A DNA stretch of 64,000 bases from Profundibacterium mesophilum KAUST100406-0324 (GTDB lineage: Bacteria; Pseudomonadota; Alphaproteobacteria; Rhodobacterales; Rhodobacteraceae): assembly GCF_009835145.1 (NCBI RefSeq), contig NZ_APKE01000022.1, positions 62,001-126,000 on the forward strand. Direction: 5' to 3'. Of this stretch, positions 1 through 10,089 are shown in pieces. The first letter of the stretch is position 1. Every line of letters begins with the position of its first letter. The notes under the pieces are model-generated. The model saw only the letters and a list, made by a program, of their open reading frames with translations. It did no database searches and had not been told where the DNA came from. A program made the position numbers and the translations under genes.

Positions 1-189
1 TCGAAGCCAAGCAGAAAGGGATGCGAGCCCAAAGCCATCTTCGTCATGGACACGTCCTTCATCAAGCGACTGTGTGTTCCGGCGGTCCCGTTGCGGCGAC
101 CGCCCCTGTCATCAATATGGGAAGCATGATGGACCCGCGCAAGAGCACGGGCTTGCCCGGCGCGGCGCTTTGCGGCATCTTCGGCGCAA

Positions 190-426
190 ATGAACGATCA
201 ATCGCCCCAGAAGCCCGGCTCCGCGAAGATGGACCATGACGACGTCCTGCGCGTCGAACTGGCCGTGCTCAAGTGTGAGCATCGCGATCTCGACGAAGCG
301 GTCGCGGCACTGCATGGTGGACTGTCCGACGCGCTGACGCTGCAGCGACTCAAGCGGCGCAAGCTGCTCCTCAAGGACAAGATCGCCGCGATCGAGGACA
401 GGCTCTTTCCCGACATCATCGCCTGA
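190..426 (+). CDS. DUF465 (YdcH-like) small protein
   Basis: A 78-residue charged helical protein. The stretch LKCEHRDLDEAVAAL followed by LQRLKRRKLLLKDKIAAIED matches the DUF465/YdcH pattern of a short antiparallel helical hairpin with a basic second helix. The molecular role of this family is unknown. Either of two in-frame ATGs (190 or 229) could be the start; neither has a strong Shine-Dalgarno sequence, and starting at 229 would give a 65-residue protein. It lies 200 bases upstream of purE on the same strand, as DUF465 genes often do in Rhodobacterales. The 189 bases before it contain nothing I recognise. Confidence 0.8.
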   Translation: MNDQSPQKPGSAKMDHDDVLRVELAVLKCEHRDLDEAVAALHGGLSDALTLQRLKRRKLLLKDKIAAIEDRLFPDIIA

Positions 427-626
427 GCCGCATCGGGCGCACCGCTCCCTCAAGGGGTTGCCCGGCACGCGGGCGAAGCCGCGCGGATCCCCCGGCCCAC
501 GGGCCCCTCGGCGCGCCGATATCCCCGAAGGCCAAGCTCCGGCGGGCACGGTTGCGCCCCGCGATGCCGCCGCTATGATCGCCGGCGGCCGCCAAGGCCG
601 GTCTTGTCACGGTTGCGGAGAAAGCG

Positions 627-1112
627 ATGGGCGCGCGGGTCGGAATCATCATGGGTAGCCAGTCCGACTGGCCAACGATGCGCGAGGCCGCCGAGATCCT
701 CGGCACGCTCGGCGTGACGCATGAGCGCCGGATCGTCTCCGCGCATCGCACGCCCGACAGGCTGTGGGATTACGGCCGCGGGGCCGTCGATGCCGGCCTG
801 CAGGTGATCATCGCCGGCGCCGGCGGGGCCGCGCATCTGCCGGGAATGGTCGCCTCCAAGACACGCGTGCCGGTGATCGGCGTGCCGGTCCAGACACGGG
901 CCCTCGGCGGGCTCGACAGCCTTTATTCCATCGTGCAGATGCCGCGCGGCTTTCCCGTCGGCACAATGGCGATCGGTGCGGCGGGCGCTTTCAACGCCGG
1001 TCTCATGGCGGCCGGCATCCTCGCGCTCAACGATCCCGAGCTCGCCGCCAGGCTCGAGGCGTGGCGCTCCGAGCTGTCGGCCTCGATCCCGCAGGAGCCG
1101 GTCGATGAGTGA
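627..1112 (+). CDS. purE: 5-(carboxyamino)imidazole ribonucleotide mutase PurE
   Basis: Cytosolic purine biosynthesis enzyme that converts N5-CAIR to CAIR. The 161-residue length is usual for class I PurE. The N-terminal [10 protein letters not shown] phosphate-binding loop and the SAHRTPDR segment with the catalytic histidine are both intact, as are the [13 protein letters not shown] and GVPVQT motifs. The ATG at 627 follows a purine-rich GGAGAAAG sequence. Its stop codon overlaps the purK start by 8 bases, so the two are translationally coupled and act on consecutive steps. Confidence 0.97.
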   Translation: MGARVGIIMGSQSDWPTMREAAEILGTLGVTHERRIVSAHRTPDRLWDYGRGAVDAGLQVIIAGAGGAAHLPGMVASKTRVPVIGVPVQTRALGGLDSLYSIVQMPRGFPVGTMAIGAAGAFNAGLMAAGILALNDPELAARLEAWRSELSASIPQEPVDE

Positions 1113-2211
1113 TCTTGAACGCCTGCGCCCCGGCGCGGTCATCGGCATCCTGGGCGGAGGGCAGCTGGGACGGATGCTCGCCATGGCGGCCGCGCGGCTC
1201 GGGCTCGAGGTGCATGTCTTCGAGCCGGGCGCGAACCCGCCAGCCGCCGCCATGGCCGCCACGACCGTGACGGCGCCCTACGAGGATGAGGAGGCCCTGC
1301 GCCGCTTTGCCGAAGGGGTCGATGTCGTCACCTATGAATTCGAGAACGTCCCCACATCGGCGCTCGATCTGATCGAGACGCTGCGTCCGATCCGGCCCGG
1401 GCGCGAGGCGCTCAGGATCAGCCAGGACCGCCTCACCGAGAAGGACTACCTCACCGGGCTCGGCCTGAACTGCGCGCCCTATGCCGCCGTCGACGACGCG
1501 GCCTCCCTGGACGCGGCCCTGGGGCGGATCGGTACGCCCGCCATCCTCAAGACGCGGCGCATGGGCTATGACGGCAAGGGACAGGCGCGGCTGGCGCATC
1601 GCGATGACGCGCCCGCCGCGCTCGAGGCCATGCAGGGCCAGGCGGCCGTGCTTGAAGGCTTCGTCGATTTCTCGGCCGAGATCTCGGTGATCGGTGCCCG
1701 CGGCGCCGACGGGCGCGTCGCCTGTTTCGATCCCGGGGAGAACGTCCATCGCGGCGGCATTCTGCACAGCACCACCCTGCCCGCCCGCATTCCACGGGCG
1801 GTCACCGCAGATGCGGTCCTGATCGCCGGGCGCATCCTCAACGCGCTCGATTACGTGGGCGTGCTCGGCGTCGAGCTTTTCGTCACGCCGGGGGGGCTCG
1901 TGGTCAACGAGATCGCGCCGCGGGTGCACAATTCGGGCCACTGGACGCAGGATGGCTGCGTCATCGACCAGTTCGAGCAGCATATCCGCGCGGTGGCCGG
2001 CTGGCCGCTCGGCGACGGCACCCGCCACAGCGATGTCGAGATGCTCAACCTGATCGGCGATGACGTCGAGGACGTGGCGCGGATCGTCGAGAACAGCCAT
2101 TGCGCGCTGCATCTCTATGGCAAGGCCGAGAGCCGTCCGGGCCGCAAGATGGGGCATGTGAACCGCATTCTCGGCCCCGCCGGCGGCGCCCCGCGCGAGC
2201 CCGGCCGCTAA
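1105..2211 (+). CDS. purK: 5-(carboxyamino)imidazole ribonucleotide synthase PurK
   Basis: ATP-grasp enzyme (368 residues) that carboxylates AIR to N5-CAIR, the substrate of PurE. The N-terminal Rossmann-like segment [11 protein letters not shown], the ATP-grasp core ([14 protein letters not shown]) and the C-terminal [14 protein letters not shown] metal/ATP site are all present. The start at 1105 (MSDLERL) was chosen because it lies inside the end of purE and restores normal family length; the open frame continues further upstream only as purE shadow. The stop codon overlaps by 3 bases the stop of the convergent hydrolase gene. Confidence 0.97.
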   Translation: MSDLERLRPGAVIGILGGGQLGRMLAMAAARLGLEVHVFEPGANPPAAAMAATTVTAPYEDEEALRRFAEGVDVVTYEFENVPTSALDLIETLRPIRPGREALRISQDRLTEKDYLTGLGLNCAPYAAVDDAASLDAALGRIGTPAILKTRRMGYDGKGQARLAHRDDAPAALEAMQGQAAVLEGFVDFSAEISVIGARGADGRVACFDPGENVHRGGILHSTTLPARIPRAVTADAVLIAGRILNALDYVGVLGVELFVTPGGLVVNEIAPRVHNSGHWTQDGCVIDQFEQHIRAVAGWPLGDGTRHSDVEMLNLIGDDVEDVARIVENSHCALHLYGKAESRPGRKMGHVNRILGPAGGAPREPGR

Positions 2212-2945
2212 TCCCGCGCGAACCGTCCTTCTCGCAGGAAGGCGACCACCTGTTCGATGACCAGCGGGCTCATCATCATGAATGTATGCGTCACCGGCAG
2301 CACGATGTGATCGTCCATGCCGGCCAGACGCGTCGAGGCCACCGAAACCTTCCCATCGTCCGGTCCGTCGATCACTGTCGAGTAAAGCGGATTGAAGGAC
2401 TGGTTCCCGGCAATCACCCCGAGCTCGAATTGCGGCGCGCCGAGCTGTTCGGGCAGGCTGCCCGGCCCGGTGCCGAGCTGCTGTCCGGCCGGCCCGTTCA
2501 GCCAGCGGAACGGCTCCAGATCGCGGAACGTGTCGACCAGCTCGCTGCCATGGTTCGGCGGCCCCATCATCACGACCCGGCCCAGCCTCTCGACCGTGTT
2601 CCGCTCGAGCCAGACCCGCACCAGGATACCGCCGAGCGAATGGGTAACGAAATTGACGCGGGCATCGCCGCAGGCCGCGACCGCCTTGGGCAGGATGCGC
2701 TCGGCCAGCGCGCCGATCGGCGCCTCCGTCGAGCTGTAGTTGGCATTGACGGTGCCATAGCCCGCATCCTGCAGGGCTTCTGCCATGATCTCCATCGAGG
2801 TGGCGCTGCGGGCAAGGCCATGCAGGAGCACGACGCATTCCGCCGCCTCGACCGTCTTGGCAGGCTGCGCCGTGGCCGCAGCCCCGGAAGCCGCGAGGAG
2901 CAATCCGGCGGCGGCAAGAACGCGTATGAAGGGGCGCTGTCTCAT
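2208..2945 (-). CDS. Secreted alpha/beta hydrolase (lipase-like)
   Basis: 245 residues with an N-terminal signal peptide ([20 protein letters not shown]...ATAQ), so probably periplasmic or exported. The fold is alpha/beta hydrolase: an oxyanion-hole HG in LLHGLARS, the nucleophile elbow THSLGG with Ser103, an acidic DGPDDGKVS region and a late His in LPVTHTF make a plausible Ser-Asp-His triad. It resembles the PGAP1/triacylglycerol lipase-like esterases; the substrate is unknown. The start at 2945 was selected over an upstream in-frame extension because it places the signal peptide at the N-terminus. Confidence 0.85.
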   Translation of the reverse strand: MRQRPFIRVLAAAGLLLAASGAAATAQPAKTVEAAECVVLLHGLARSATSMEIMAEALQDAGYGTVNANYSSTEAPIGALAERILPKAVAACGDARVNFVTHSLGGILVRVWLERNTVERLGRVVMMGPPNHGSELVDTFRDLEPFRWLNGPAGQQLGTGPGSLPEQLGAPQFELGVIAGNQSFNPLYSTVIDGPDDGKVSVASTRLAGMDDHIVLPVTHTFMMMSPLVIEQVVAFLREGRFARD

Positions 2946-3027
2946 GCGCGGAAACCTAGCGCGGCGCGGGGGATTTGGAAGGGCCGGGCCAGGTGCGGGA
3001 GCGGCTTTGCAAGGGCCCCCGCTCCCC

Positions 3028-3915
3028 TCAGCGGCGCGCGGGCTTGGCGGCGGCGGCATGCGGTGCGGACCGCGCTCCGACAAGGCCGATCGCGATTCCC
3101 CCGATGATCAGCGCGGCCGCCACCCAAAGACGCGCCGTCGGCGGCTCGCCCAGCAGGAGGGCGCCGCCCGCCACCGCGATCAGCGGCACGCTGAGCTGCG
3201 CGAGGGCCGCGCTCGATGCCGTGATCTGCGGCAGGAGCCTGTACCACAGCGCGTAGCCGAGGCCGGAGGTGACGATGCCCGAAAGCAGGGCGAGGACAAT
3301 GCCGGTCGGCGTGGGGGTCAGCGCCCCGTCCTGCGGCGGCGCGAGCAGCAGCGCGCCGAGGGCGATCGGCGCGGCGAGGAGGAAGTTGCCGGCGGTCGCG
3401 CCGAGCGCGTCCCGGCTGCCCCGCCCACGCAGCGAGTAAAGCCCCCAGCCCAGCGCCGCGAGGGCCATCAATCCGCCATGCAGCAGTGAAGGCACCGCCA
3501 CCCCCGTCGGCCAGAGCAGCCAGGCCAGCCCCGCAAGGGCCAGAAACGCCCCCGCCACGCGCGCCGGGGGGACACGCTCGCCGCCGATCACGGCACCCGC
3601 GAACATGGTGACCTGCACACCGCCGAAGAGGATGAGCGCTCCGATACCGGCATCGAGCGCAAGATAGGCGATCGAGAAACCCAGGACGTAGAGCGCGAGC
3701 GCCGCCGCGCCGATCGGACCGCCATGGGCGAGCGCGCCGGGATTGCGATCACGCAGCAGCACCAGGAGAGCGAGGATGGCCGCTCCCGAAACGAGGCGGA
3801 TCGCGGCGAATTCGAACGCGCCGATCGCGCTTCCGGCAAGCGCCATGCGGTTCAGCACCGAATTGGCGGCGAAGGCGACCATGACGAGGGCCGTGAGAAG
3901 GGCGAGACGCAGCAT
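3028..3915 (-). CDS. EamA/DMT-family transporter
   Basis: A 295-residue hydrophobic protein with about ten membrane segments in two EamA repeats. The first begins [20 protein letters not shown] and the second begins near the [21 protein letters not shown] segment. This is the usual size and layout of drug/metabolite exporters of the inner membrane. The C-terminal repeat includes [17 protein letters not shown], a typical EamA signature. The substrate cannot be inferred. The start at 3915 puts the first helix at the N-terminus. It is co-directional with the upstream groESL but separated from it by a strong terminator. Confidence 0.9.
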   Translation of the reverse strand: MLRLALLTALVMVAFAANSVLNRMALAGSAIGAFEFAAIRLVSGAAILALLVLLRDRNPGALAHGGPIGAAALALYVLGFSIAYLALDAGIGALILFGGVQVTMFAGAVIGGERVPPARVAGAFLALAGLAWLLWPTGVAVPSLLHGGLMALAALGWGLYSLRGRGSRDALGATAGNFLLAAPIALGALLLAPPQDGALTPTPTGIVLALLSGIVTSGLGYALWYRLLPQITASSAALAQLSVPLIAVAGGALLLGEPPTARLWVAAALIIGGIAIGLVGARSAPHAAAAKPARR

Positions 3916-4065
3916 CGGGCCTTCCTGCCAACAAACCGCGCCTGCCGCAATGGCCCGCTGCGGATCGGTGCATGGCCCCTGCCCGCCCGGCGCACGCGGC
4001 TTCGGGCCATGCCGGCGCAGGGGCACGGCTGGCCCCGGGGATGCGCAGCGCGGACCCCGGAATGC

Positions 4066-4095
4066 GAAAAGGGGGCGCCCCGAAGGACGCCCCCT
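4066..4095 (-). terminator. Intrinsic terminator of groESL
   Basis: Read on the minus strand, an 11-bp stem (AGGGGGCGTCC / GGGCGCCCCCT, with one G-U wobble) closes on a TTCG tetraloop and is followed by TTTTC. It begins about 40 bases after the groEL stop. Both the stem and the U-tract are seen directly. Confidence 0.9.
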
Positions 4096-4135
4096 GTCAT
4101 GCGTGCAGCCGGCATTTGGCCGGTGCGGCCGATGA

Positions 4136-5818
<1,683 letters not shown>

Positions 5819-5838
5819 CTAGTCGAAGGATCGGACGA

Positions 5839-6126
5839 TCAGGCGATGATGCCCAGGATGTCCGACTCTTTCATGATCAGCAGCTCTTCGCCGTCGAGGG
5901 TGATCTCGGTGCCCGACCACTTGCCGAACAGGACCTTGTCGCCCGTCTTGACGCCCATCTCGATCAGCTCGCCCGAATCCTTGCGCGCGCCCTCGCCAAC
6001 GGCGACGATCTCGCCTTCGGCGGGCTTTTCCTTCGCGCTGTCGGGGATGATCAGACCGCCCTTGGTCTTCTCGTCGGATTCGACACGGCGGACCAGCACG
6101 CGGTCATGCAGCGGTTTGAAAGCCAT
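5839..6126 (-). CDS. groES: 10-kDa co-chaperonin GroES
   Basis: 95-residue lid protein of the GroEL chamber. [16 protein letters not shown] starts the protein, the mobile loop [17 protein letters not shown] is present, and it ends [11 protein letters not shown], as in most alphaproteobacterial GroES. The start at 6126 was chosen because it gives the canonical N-terminus; the in-frame extension upstream runs into the operator region. First gene of the groESL operon. Confidence 0.98.
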   Translation of the reverse strand: MAFKPLHDRVLVRRVESDEKTKGGLIIPDSAKEKPAEGEIVAVGEGARKDSGELIEMGVKTGDKVLFGKWSGTEITLDGEELLIMKESDILGIIA

Positions 6127-6161
6127 CTGTGAACGCTCCTTCATAGAGTTGTTTGCATCTG

Positions 6162-6188
6162 TTGGCACTCTCCTGAGGTGAGTGCTAG
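6162..6188 (-). promoter_or_regulatory. CIRCE operator (HrcA binding site)
   Basis: The inverted repeat TTGGCACTC-N9-GAGTGCTAG (plus-strand reading) matches the CIRCE consensus TTAGCACTC-N9-GAGTGCTAA at 8 of 9 positions in each arm. It lies just upstream of groES and downstream of the -10 box, the arrangement for HrcA repression that is relieved by heat shock. hrcA itself is not in the window. Confidence 0.93.
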
Positions 6189-6195
6189 CAGCCTT

Positions 6196-6224
6196 GATCT
6201 AGGAAAGAGCCTTCTGGCTGTCAA
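6196..6224 (-). promoter_or_regulatory. Sigma-70 type promoter of groESL
   Basis: On the minus strand a perfect -35 TTGACA (6224-6219) is followed after 17 bases by a weak -10 TAGATC (6201-6196). The CIRCE element begins 7 bases after the -10, so an HrcA dimer would cover the start point. Confidence 0.75.
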
Positions 6225-6320
6225 GCAGATCGCGCGGCGAAATTTCGGCGCTGTCGGTGTTGTGTAGGAACCCTATCGGGCCTTCGATCCGTTTCCCCGG
6301 GAGGCAAGAGGGGTGAGGTG

Positions 6321-6683
6321 ATGACACAAGCCGAAGAGGAGCTTATGTGGCAGCTCGAGCATGACTACTGGTTATGCAGCATGGGCGGCAGACGGCAAAG
6401 CACCGATGCCAGCTCGATCGCGGTCTTCGGCGGCGCCGCGCATGCCGTGACGGGCGACGCGCTCGAGAGGGCCCATGCCCATGGCCCTGAATACGAACAT
6501 GTCGAACTGACGCAACGCGCCTATGCCAGGCCGTCCGTCGGGGTCGCGGTCCTGGGCTATACGGTGGTTGCGCGCGACAGGGAAAACCGCCGGAAGAAAA
6601 TGGTCTGCACCTCCGTCTGGCTGAGACGGAACGGCATCTGGACCCATATCCAGCATCAGCAATCCCTCCAGGACACCGCCTGA
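6321..6683 (+). CDS. NTF2-like/SnoaL-type small protein
   Basis: A 120-residue protein that reads like a DUF4440/NTF2-like cone-fold domain: an N-terminal helix beginning MTQAEEELMWQLEHDYWL, then alternating strands (VGVAVLGYTVVARDR, KKMVCTSVWLRRNGIWTHIQHQQS) in which the final Arg/Trp/His-rich strand is typical of the family. No catalytic residues can be assigned and the role is unknown. The ATG at 6321 was preferred to the adjacent GTG at 6318. The AGGGGTGAGG sequence ahead of it ends only 1 base before the ATG, so part of that run is likely the ribosome binding site. It is divergent from groES. Confidence 0.7.
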   Translation: MTQAEEELMWQLEHDYWLCSMGGRRQSTDASSIAVFGGAAHAVTGDALERAHAHGPEYEHVELTQRAYARPSVGVAVLGYTVVARDRENRRKKMVCTSVWLRRNGIWTHIQHQQSLQDTA

Positions 6684-6726
6684 GCCCCTGCCCTTCGGCG
6701 CCATCCCTTCGGCCGCCCCGCTCCTC

Positions 6727-7473
6727 TTACTCGGGATCCGCGCCGGCGCCCATGCGGACGCTCCCTCCTCCCGCCCCGGCGGGGGGCGCGGCAGGGGTGG
6801 ATGTTGAGGCAGCAACCAGGGTTGCGGCGGCGTCCTGCCCCGCTTCGGTGAGCGCGTAGACCCCCGTGGAGACACGCTCGAACCAACCGTAATGGTTGTC
6901 GGCCATCATCCGCGTGGCGCGCGCCACGCCCGTTCCGCGTGCCACGTCAGCGCCCCGGCACGGCCCATGCGCCGCCAGGTGGGCCGCGCAGAGGCCGGCA
7001 TCCTGCCTGTAGGCGGTGACGAGCTTGCGCCCGCCGGTGCCGCCCGGGTTGGGATCGCCCCGCCTGGCACGGAACTCCGCCAGCAGGCGGGCCCGGCGCG
7101 CCGGCGCGCGGCGCGGGCGATAGGGCTCGGGATCGCACAGGATGGCGACCCCCCCCGCCGCGCTCACCGTCATCAGGCCAAGGCCCAGCCTCGAGCACAG
7201 CCCCGCATCGGCCGCATGCGCCTTCGTCCCGGCACGGCCCTGCCGGCGCGGCACGCACAGATAGACCAGATCGCTCAGCGCCTGGCGCGCGATGCCCTGC
7301 CGCAGCAGCGCGAGGGTGAAGCCGAGCTTCAGCTCGACGATCACCATCTGCGTGCCCGCCGCGTCGCATGCCACCACGTCCGCCGCGCCCACCTCCCCCT
7401 TCACCTCGTAGGAGAGGCCCTCGAAGTAGCGTTTGACGAAAGGATAGAGATCGGTTTCCCGGGCAAAGCTCAT
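6727..7473 (-). CDS. DUF2161 protein with PD-(D/E)XK nuclease-like fold
   Basis: 248 residues. The N-terminal half (FVKRYFEGLSYEVKGEVGAADVVAC...MVIVELKLGF) has the order expected of a PD-(D/E)XK core: an early Glu, an Asp in ADVVA and the E-L-K of VELKLGF. The family is annotated DUF2161, a putative phosphodiesterase found widely in Rhodobacterales. The C-terminal part carries a winged-helix-like segment (DNHYGWFERVSTGVYALTEAGQDA). The target and function are unknown. It stands alone, with no methylase, helicase or toxin gene next to it. The ATG is placed at the conserved MSFARETDLYP. Confidence 0.8.
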   Translation of the reverse strand: MSFARETDLYPFVKRYFEGLSYEVKGEVGAADVVACDAAGTQMVIVELKLGFTLALLRQGIARQALSDLVYLCVPRRQGRAGTKAHAADAGLCSRLGLGLMTVSAAGGVAILCDPEPYRPRRAPARRARLLAEFRARRGDPNPGGTGGRKLVTAYRQDAGLCAAHLAAHGPCRGADVARGTGVARATRMMADNHYGWFERVSTGVYALTEAGQDAAATLVAASTSTPAAPPAGAGGGSVRMGAGADPE

Positions 7474-7590
7474 GCCCGAAGGCTACCTCGCCCGCATGCC
7501 GGCGGGAAAGCCAATTCGTCGCGGGTGACAAGCCGCCGCCCCATCCGTATAAGCGGCAAAAATCCGATTTAGCTGCGAGGAAGTTTGCAG

Positions 7591-8511
7591 ATGACGACCT
7601 TTGTCTTCGGCCACAAGGCACCCGATACAGATTCCACCGGATCGCCCATCATCTGGGCCTGGTACATGACCGAGATCCAGGGCAAGTCCGCCGAGGCGCG
7701 GCTGCTTGGCACGCCCAATACCGAAGCCGCCTGGATGCTGGAGCGCTGGGGCCTCGAGCAGCCCGCGATCCTCGAGGATGTCGAGGATGGACAGCGCGTG
7801 GTCATCGTGGACACCAACAATCCCGCGGAGCTTCCCGCCAATATCAACAAGGCCGACATCCGGGCGATCATCGACCATCACCGCCTGGTAGGCGGGCTCG
7901 AGACGCGCGGCCCCGTCGGGATCACCATGCAGCCGCTCGCCTGCACCGCGACGATCATGCACAAGCTGATGGGCGATGACGCCTCCAAGATGCCCGAGGC
8001 GATCAAGGGCGCGATGCTGTGCTGCATCCTGAGCGACACGCTCGAGTTCCGCTCGCCGACGACGACCGACGAGGACCGCGACCTCGCGATCGCGCTGGCC
8101 AAGGATCTGGGCATCGAGATCCCGGCTCTGGCATCGGAGATGTTCGCCGCGAAGTCCGACGTGTCGCGCTTCTCCGAAGCCGAGCTCCTGCGGATGGACA
8201 GCAAGGAATTCGAGACCGGTGGGACCAGCTTCCGCGTCTCCGTGCTCGAGACGACCTCCCCGGAGACGGTGCTCAAGCGCAAGGACGCCCTGATCGAGGC
8301 GATGCCGCATGTCGCCTCCGAGGACGGCGTCGCGCAGGTCCTGCTCTTCATCGTCGACATCCTCAAGGAAGAGGCGACGCTTCTCGTGCCCAACGATACC
8401 GTGCGCAGCGTGGCCGAGAAGTCCTTCGCGACGGTCTGCAGCGGCGATACGGTCGTGCTGCCCGGCGTTGTCAGCCGCAAGAAGCAGATCATCCCGAACC
8501 TCACGGTCTGA
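7591..8511 (+). CDS. ppaC: Manganese-dependent inorganic pyrophosphatase (family II)
   Basis: 306-residue cytosolic enzyme that hydrolyses pyrophosphate to phosphate. It has the DHH-family metal ligands GHKAPDTDS (residues 7-15), VIVDTNN and DHHRL (Asp95-His96-His97). The DHHA2 domain ends with the SRKKQ substrate-binding motif (residues 295-299), the hallmark of family II PPases. The ATG at 7591 gives the canonical MTTFVFGHK start; an in-frame TTG lies 6 bases upstream. A hairpin terminator follows. Confidence 0.97.
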   Translation: MTTFVFGHKAPDTDSTGSPIIWAWYMTEIQGKSAEARLLGTPNTEAAWMLERWGLEQPAILEDVEDGQRVVIVDTNNPAELPANINKADIRAIIDHHRLVGGLETRGPVGITMQPLACTATIMHKLMGDDASKMPEAIKGAMLCCILSDTLEFRSPTTTDEDRDLAIALAKDLGIEIPALASEMFAAKSDVSRFSEAELLRMDSKEFETGGTSFRVSVLETTSPETVLKRKDALIEAMPHVASEDGVAQVLLFIVDILKEEATLLVPNDTVRSVAEKSFATVCSGDTVVLPGVVSRKKQIIPNLTV

Positions 8512-8550
8512 TCGCCCGCCCTTCCGCTCGCGAAGGGGTGAACGCTTTCT

Positions 8551-8580
8551 GGCGCGCGGTCCCGCCCGCGCGCCATTTTC
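8551..8580 (+). terminator. Intrinsic terminator after ppaC
   Basis: A perfect 9-bp stem GGCGCGCGG / CCGCGCGCC (8551-8559 and 8566-8574) with a 6-base loop, followed by ATTTTC. It lies 40 bases after the pyrophosphatase stop codon and before the HAD gene. Confidence 0.8.
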
Positions 8581-8632
8581 ATGTCGCCGCCCCGTCCCGG
8601 GCCGGCCATTCCCATCGCAGGAGCCGTTCGCA

Positions 8633-9505
8633 ATGAACCGCATCATCGAGAGCCTGGGCGAGATCAGCCAAAATTACGACGCGCTCTTCTGCGATCTCTG
8701 GGGCTGCCTGCATGACGGGCGGCGCGCCTTTCCCGAGGCGGTCGAGGCCTTGCGCGCCTTTCGCGCGGATGGCGGGACGGTGGTGCTGCTGACCAATGCG
8801 CCCCGCCCCCGCGCCAGCGTCGAGACGCAGATCGCCCGTTTCGGCATCCCCGAGGATTGCTGGGACACCATCGCGACCTCCGGCGACAGCGCCCGCGCCG
8901 CGATGTTCCGCGGCGCCGTCGGGGCGCGCGTGTGGTTCATGGGACAGTCCTTCGACGAGCCGTTCTTCTCGCCGATGAAGATGATCGCCGATCCGGTCCC
9001 GGTCGAACGGGTCGCTCTGGAGGAGGCCGAGGGCATCGTCTGCACCGGACCCTTCGATCCGTTGCAGCCTCCCGAAGCGCTCTTGCCGCAGCTGCGCGCG
9101 GCGCAGGCGCGCGGCCTGCCGCTGCTCAACGCCAATCCCGACCTGATGGTCGATCGCGGCGAGGTGCGCGAGTGGTGCGGCGGTGCCGTGGCGGCGCTCT
9201 ATGCGCAGATCGGCGGCACCGTCCTCTCCTTCGGCAAGCCGCATCCGCCCGTCTATGCCCTCGCCCGCGAGCGGCTCGGCGAGATCGGACGCGACATGGC
9301 GCAGGACCGGATCCTCGCCGTCGGCGACGGCATCGTGACCGACATTGCCGGCGCAGCGCAGGACGGGATCGATTCGCTCTTCGTGACCGGCGGCCTCGCC
9401 GCGGCCGAGACGCGGACGGGTCGGCAGCCCGACCCCGAGGCCCTGCGCGGCTTCCTCGATGAGCAGGGTGCGGCTCCCGAATATTCCATCGGAAAGCTGC
9501 GCTGA
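8633..9505 (+). CDS. HAD-superfamily class IIA hydrolase (NagD/TIGR01459-like)
   Basis: 290 residues. The N-terminal motif LFCDLWGCLHDG fits the TIGR01459 branch of HAD-IIA phosphatases. In this branch the second aspartate of the usual DxD is replaced by Trp, so D-L-W here is a family feature rather than damage. Motif III/IV ILAVGDGIVTDIAGAAQDG and a C2-type cap (GKPHPPVYALA) are present. Probably a cytosolic sugar- or nucleotide-phosphate phosphatase; the substrate is unknown. The start is ATG 8633, preceded by AGGAG. Confidence 0.88.
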   Translation: MNRIIESLGEISQNYDALFCDLWGCLHDGRRAFPEAVEALRAFRADGGTVVLLTNAPRPRASVETQIARFGIPEDCWDTIATSGDSARAAMFRGAVGARVWFMGQSFDEPFFSPMKMIADPVPVERVALEEAEGIVCTGPFDPLQPPEALLPQLRAAQARGLPLLNANPDLMVDRGEVREWCGGAVAALYAQIGGTVLSFGKPHPPVYALARERLGEIGRDMAQDRILAVGDGIVTDIAGAAQDGIDSLFVTGGLAAAETRTGRQPDPEALRGFLDEQGAAPEYSIGKLR

Positions 9506-9592
9506 AAATTCCGACTGGATTTTTCGCGCTTGCAGCGTAATATGATTTCAAGCGCCGCGATGCGCTTGGATTTTTATTGCGTGAGGACTCCC

Positions 9593-10036
9593 GTGTTGGA
9601 CAATATGCCCCGCGGCACAATCTGTATCGAGGATATCGAGATCGGGATGTCCCGCCACCTGTGGAAAGATGTCACCGATCGCGACATCGAGCTGTTCTCC
9701 GAGGTTTCGACCGATCGCAACCCGGTGCATCTCGACGAGACCTACGCGCAGGAAACGATCTTCGGGGGCCGGATCGCGCATGGGATGCTGACCGCCGGGC
9801 TGATCTCGGCGGTGATCGGCGAGCAGCTTCCCGGCCATGGCACCATCTACATGGGGCAGACACTGAAATTCCTCGGCCCCGTGCGCCCCGGCGACCGGGT
9901 CCGCGCCGAGGTCACGGTGACCGCGATCGACCTGCCCCGGCGCCGCGTGGAACTGGCCACCAAATGCGTCGTGGACGGCAAGGTCGTCCTGCAGGGCGAG
10001 GCGACGGTGCTGGCGCCATCCGCCAAGCTCGACTGA
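9593..10036 (+). CDS. MaoC-type hydratase/dehydratase
   Basis: 147 residues forming a single hot-dog MaoC domain. The motif FSEVSTDRNPVHLDETYA holds the catalytic Asp/His of R-specific enoyl-CoA hydratases, and FGGRIAHGMLTAGLIS is the second conserved segment. It likely hydrates an enoyl-CoA or a related thioester. The start is a judgement: a GTG at 9593 gives VLDNMPRGT, the N-terminus I know for relatives, with GAGG 6 bases ahead; ATG 9605 is the alternative. It precedes ribF by 53 bases on the same strand. Confidence 0.85.
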   Translation: MLDNMPRGTICIEDIEIGMSRHLWKDVTDRDIELFSEVSTDRNPVHLDETYAQETIFGGRIAHGMLTAGLISAVIGEQLPGHGTIYMGQTLKFLGPVRPGDRVRAEVTVTAIDLPRRRVELATKCVVDGKVVLQGEATVLAPSAKLD

Positions 10037-10089
10037 GCGGGCGCTCCGGGCACTTGCGCAAACCGCGCCCGGGGGCTATCCGCCCCGAT

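Noticed and set aside
1-189. Possible end of an upstream gene or a second DUF465 copy at the left edge
   Set aside because: No frame gives a recognisable sequence or a stop in a sensible position; left unannotated.
8633-9505. Loss of the second catalytic Asp in the HAD phosphatase (DLW instead of DxD)
   Set aside because: This substitution is usual for the TIGR01459 subgroup, so it is not a sign of decay.
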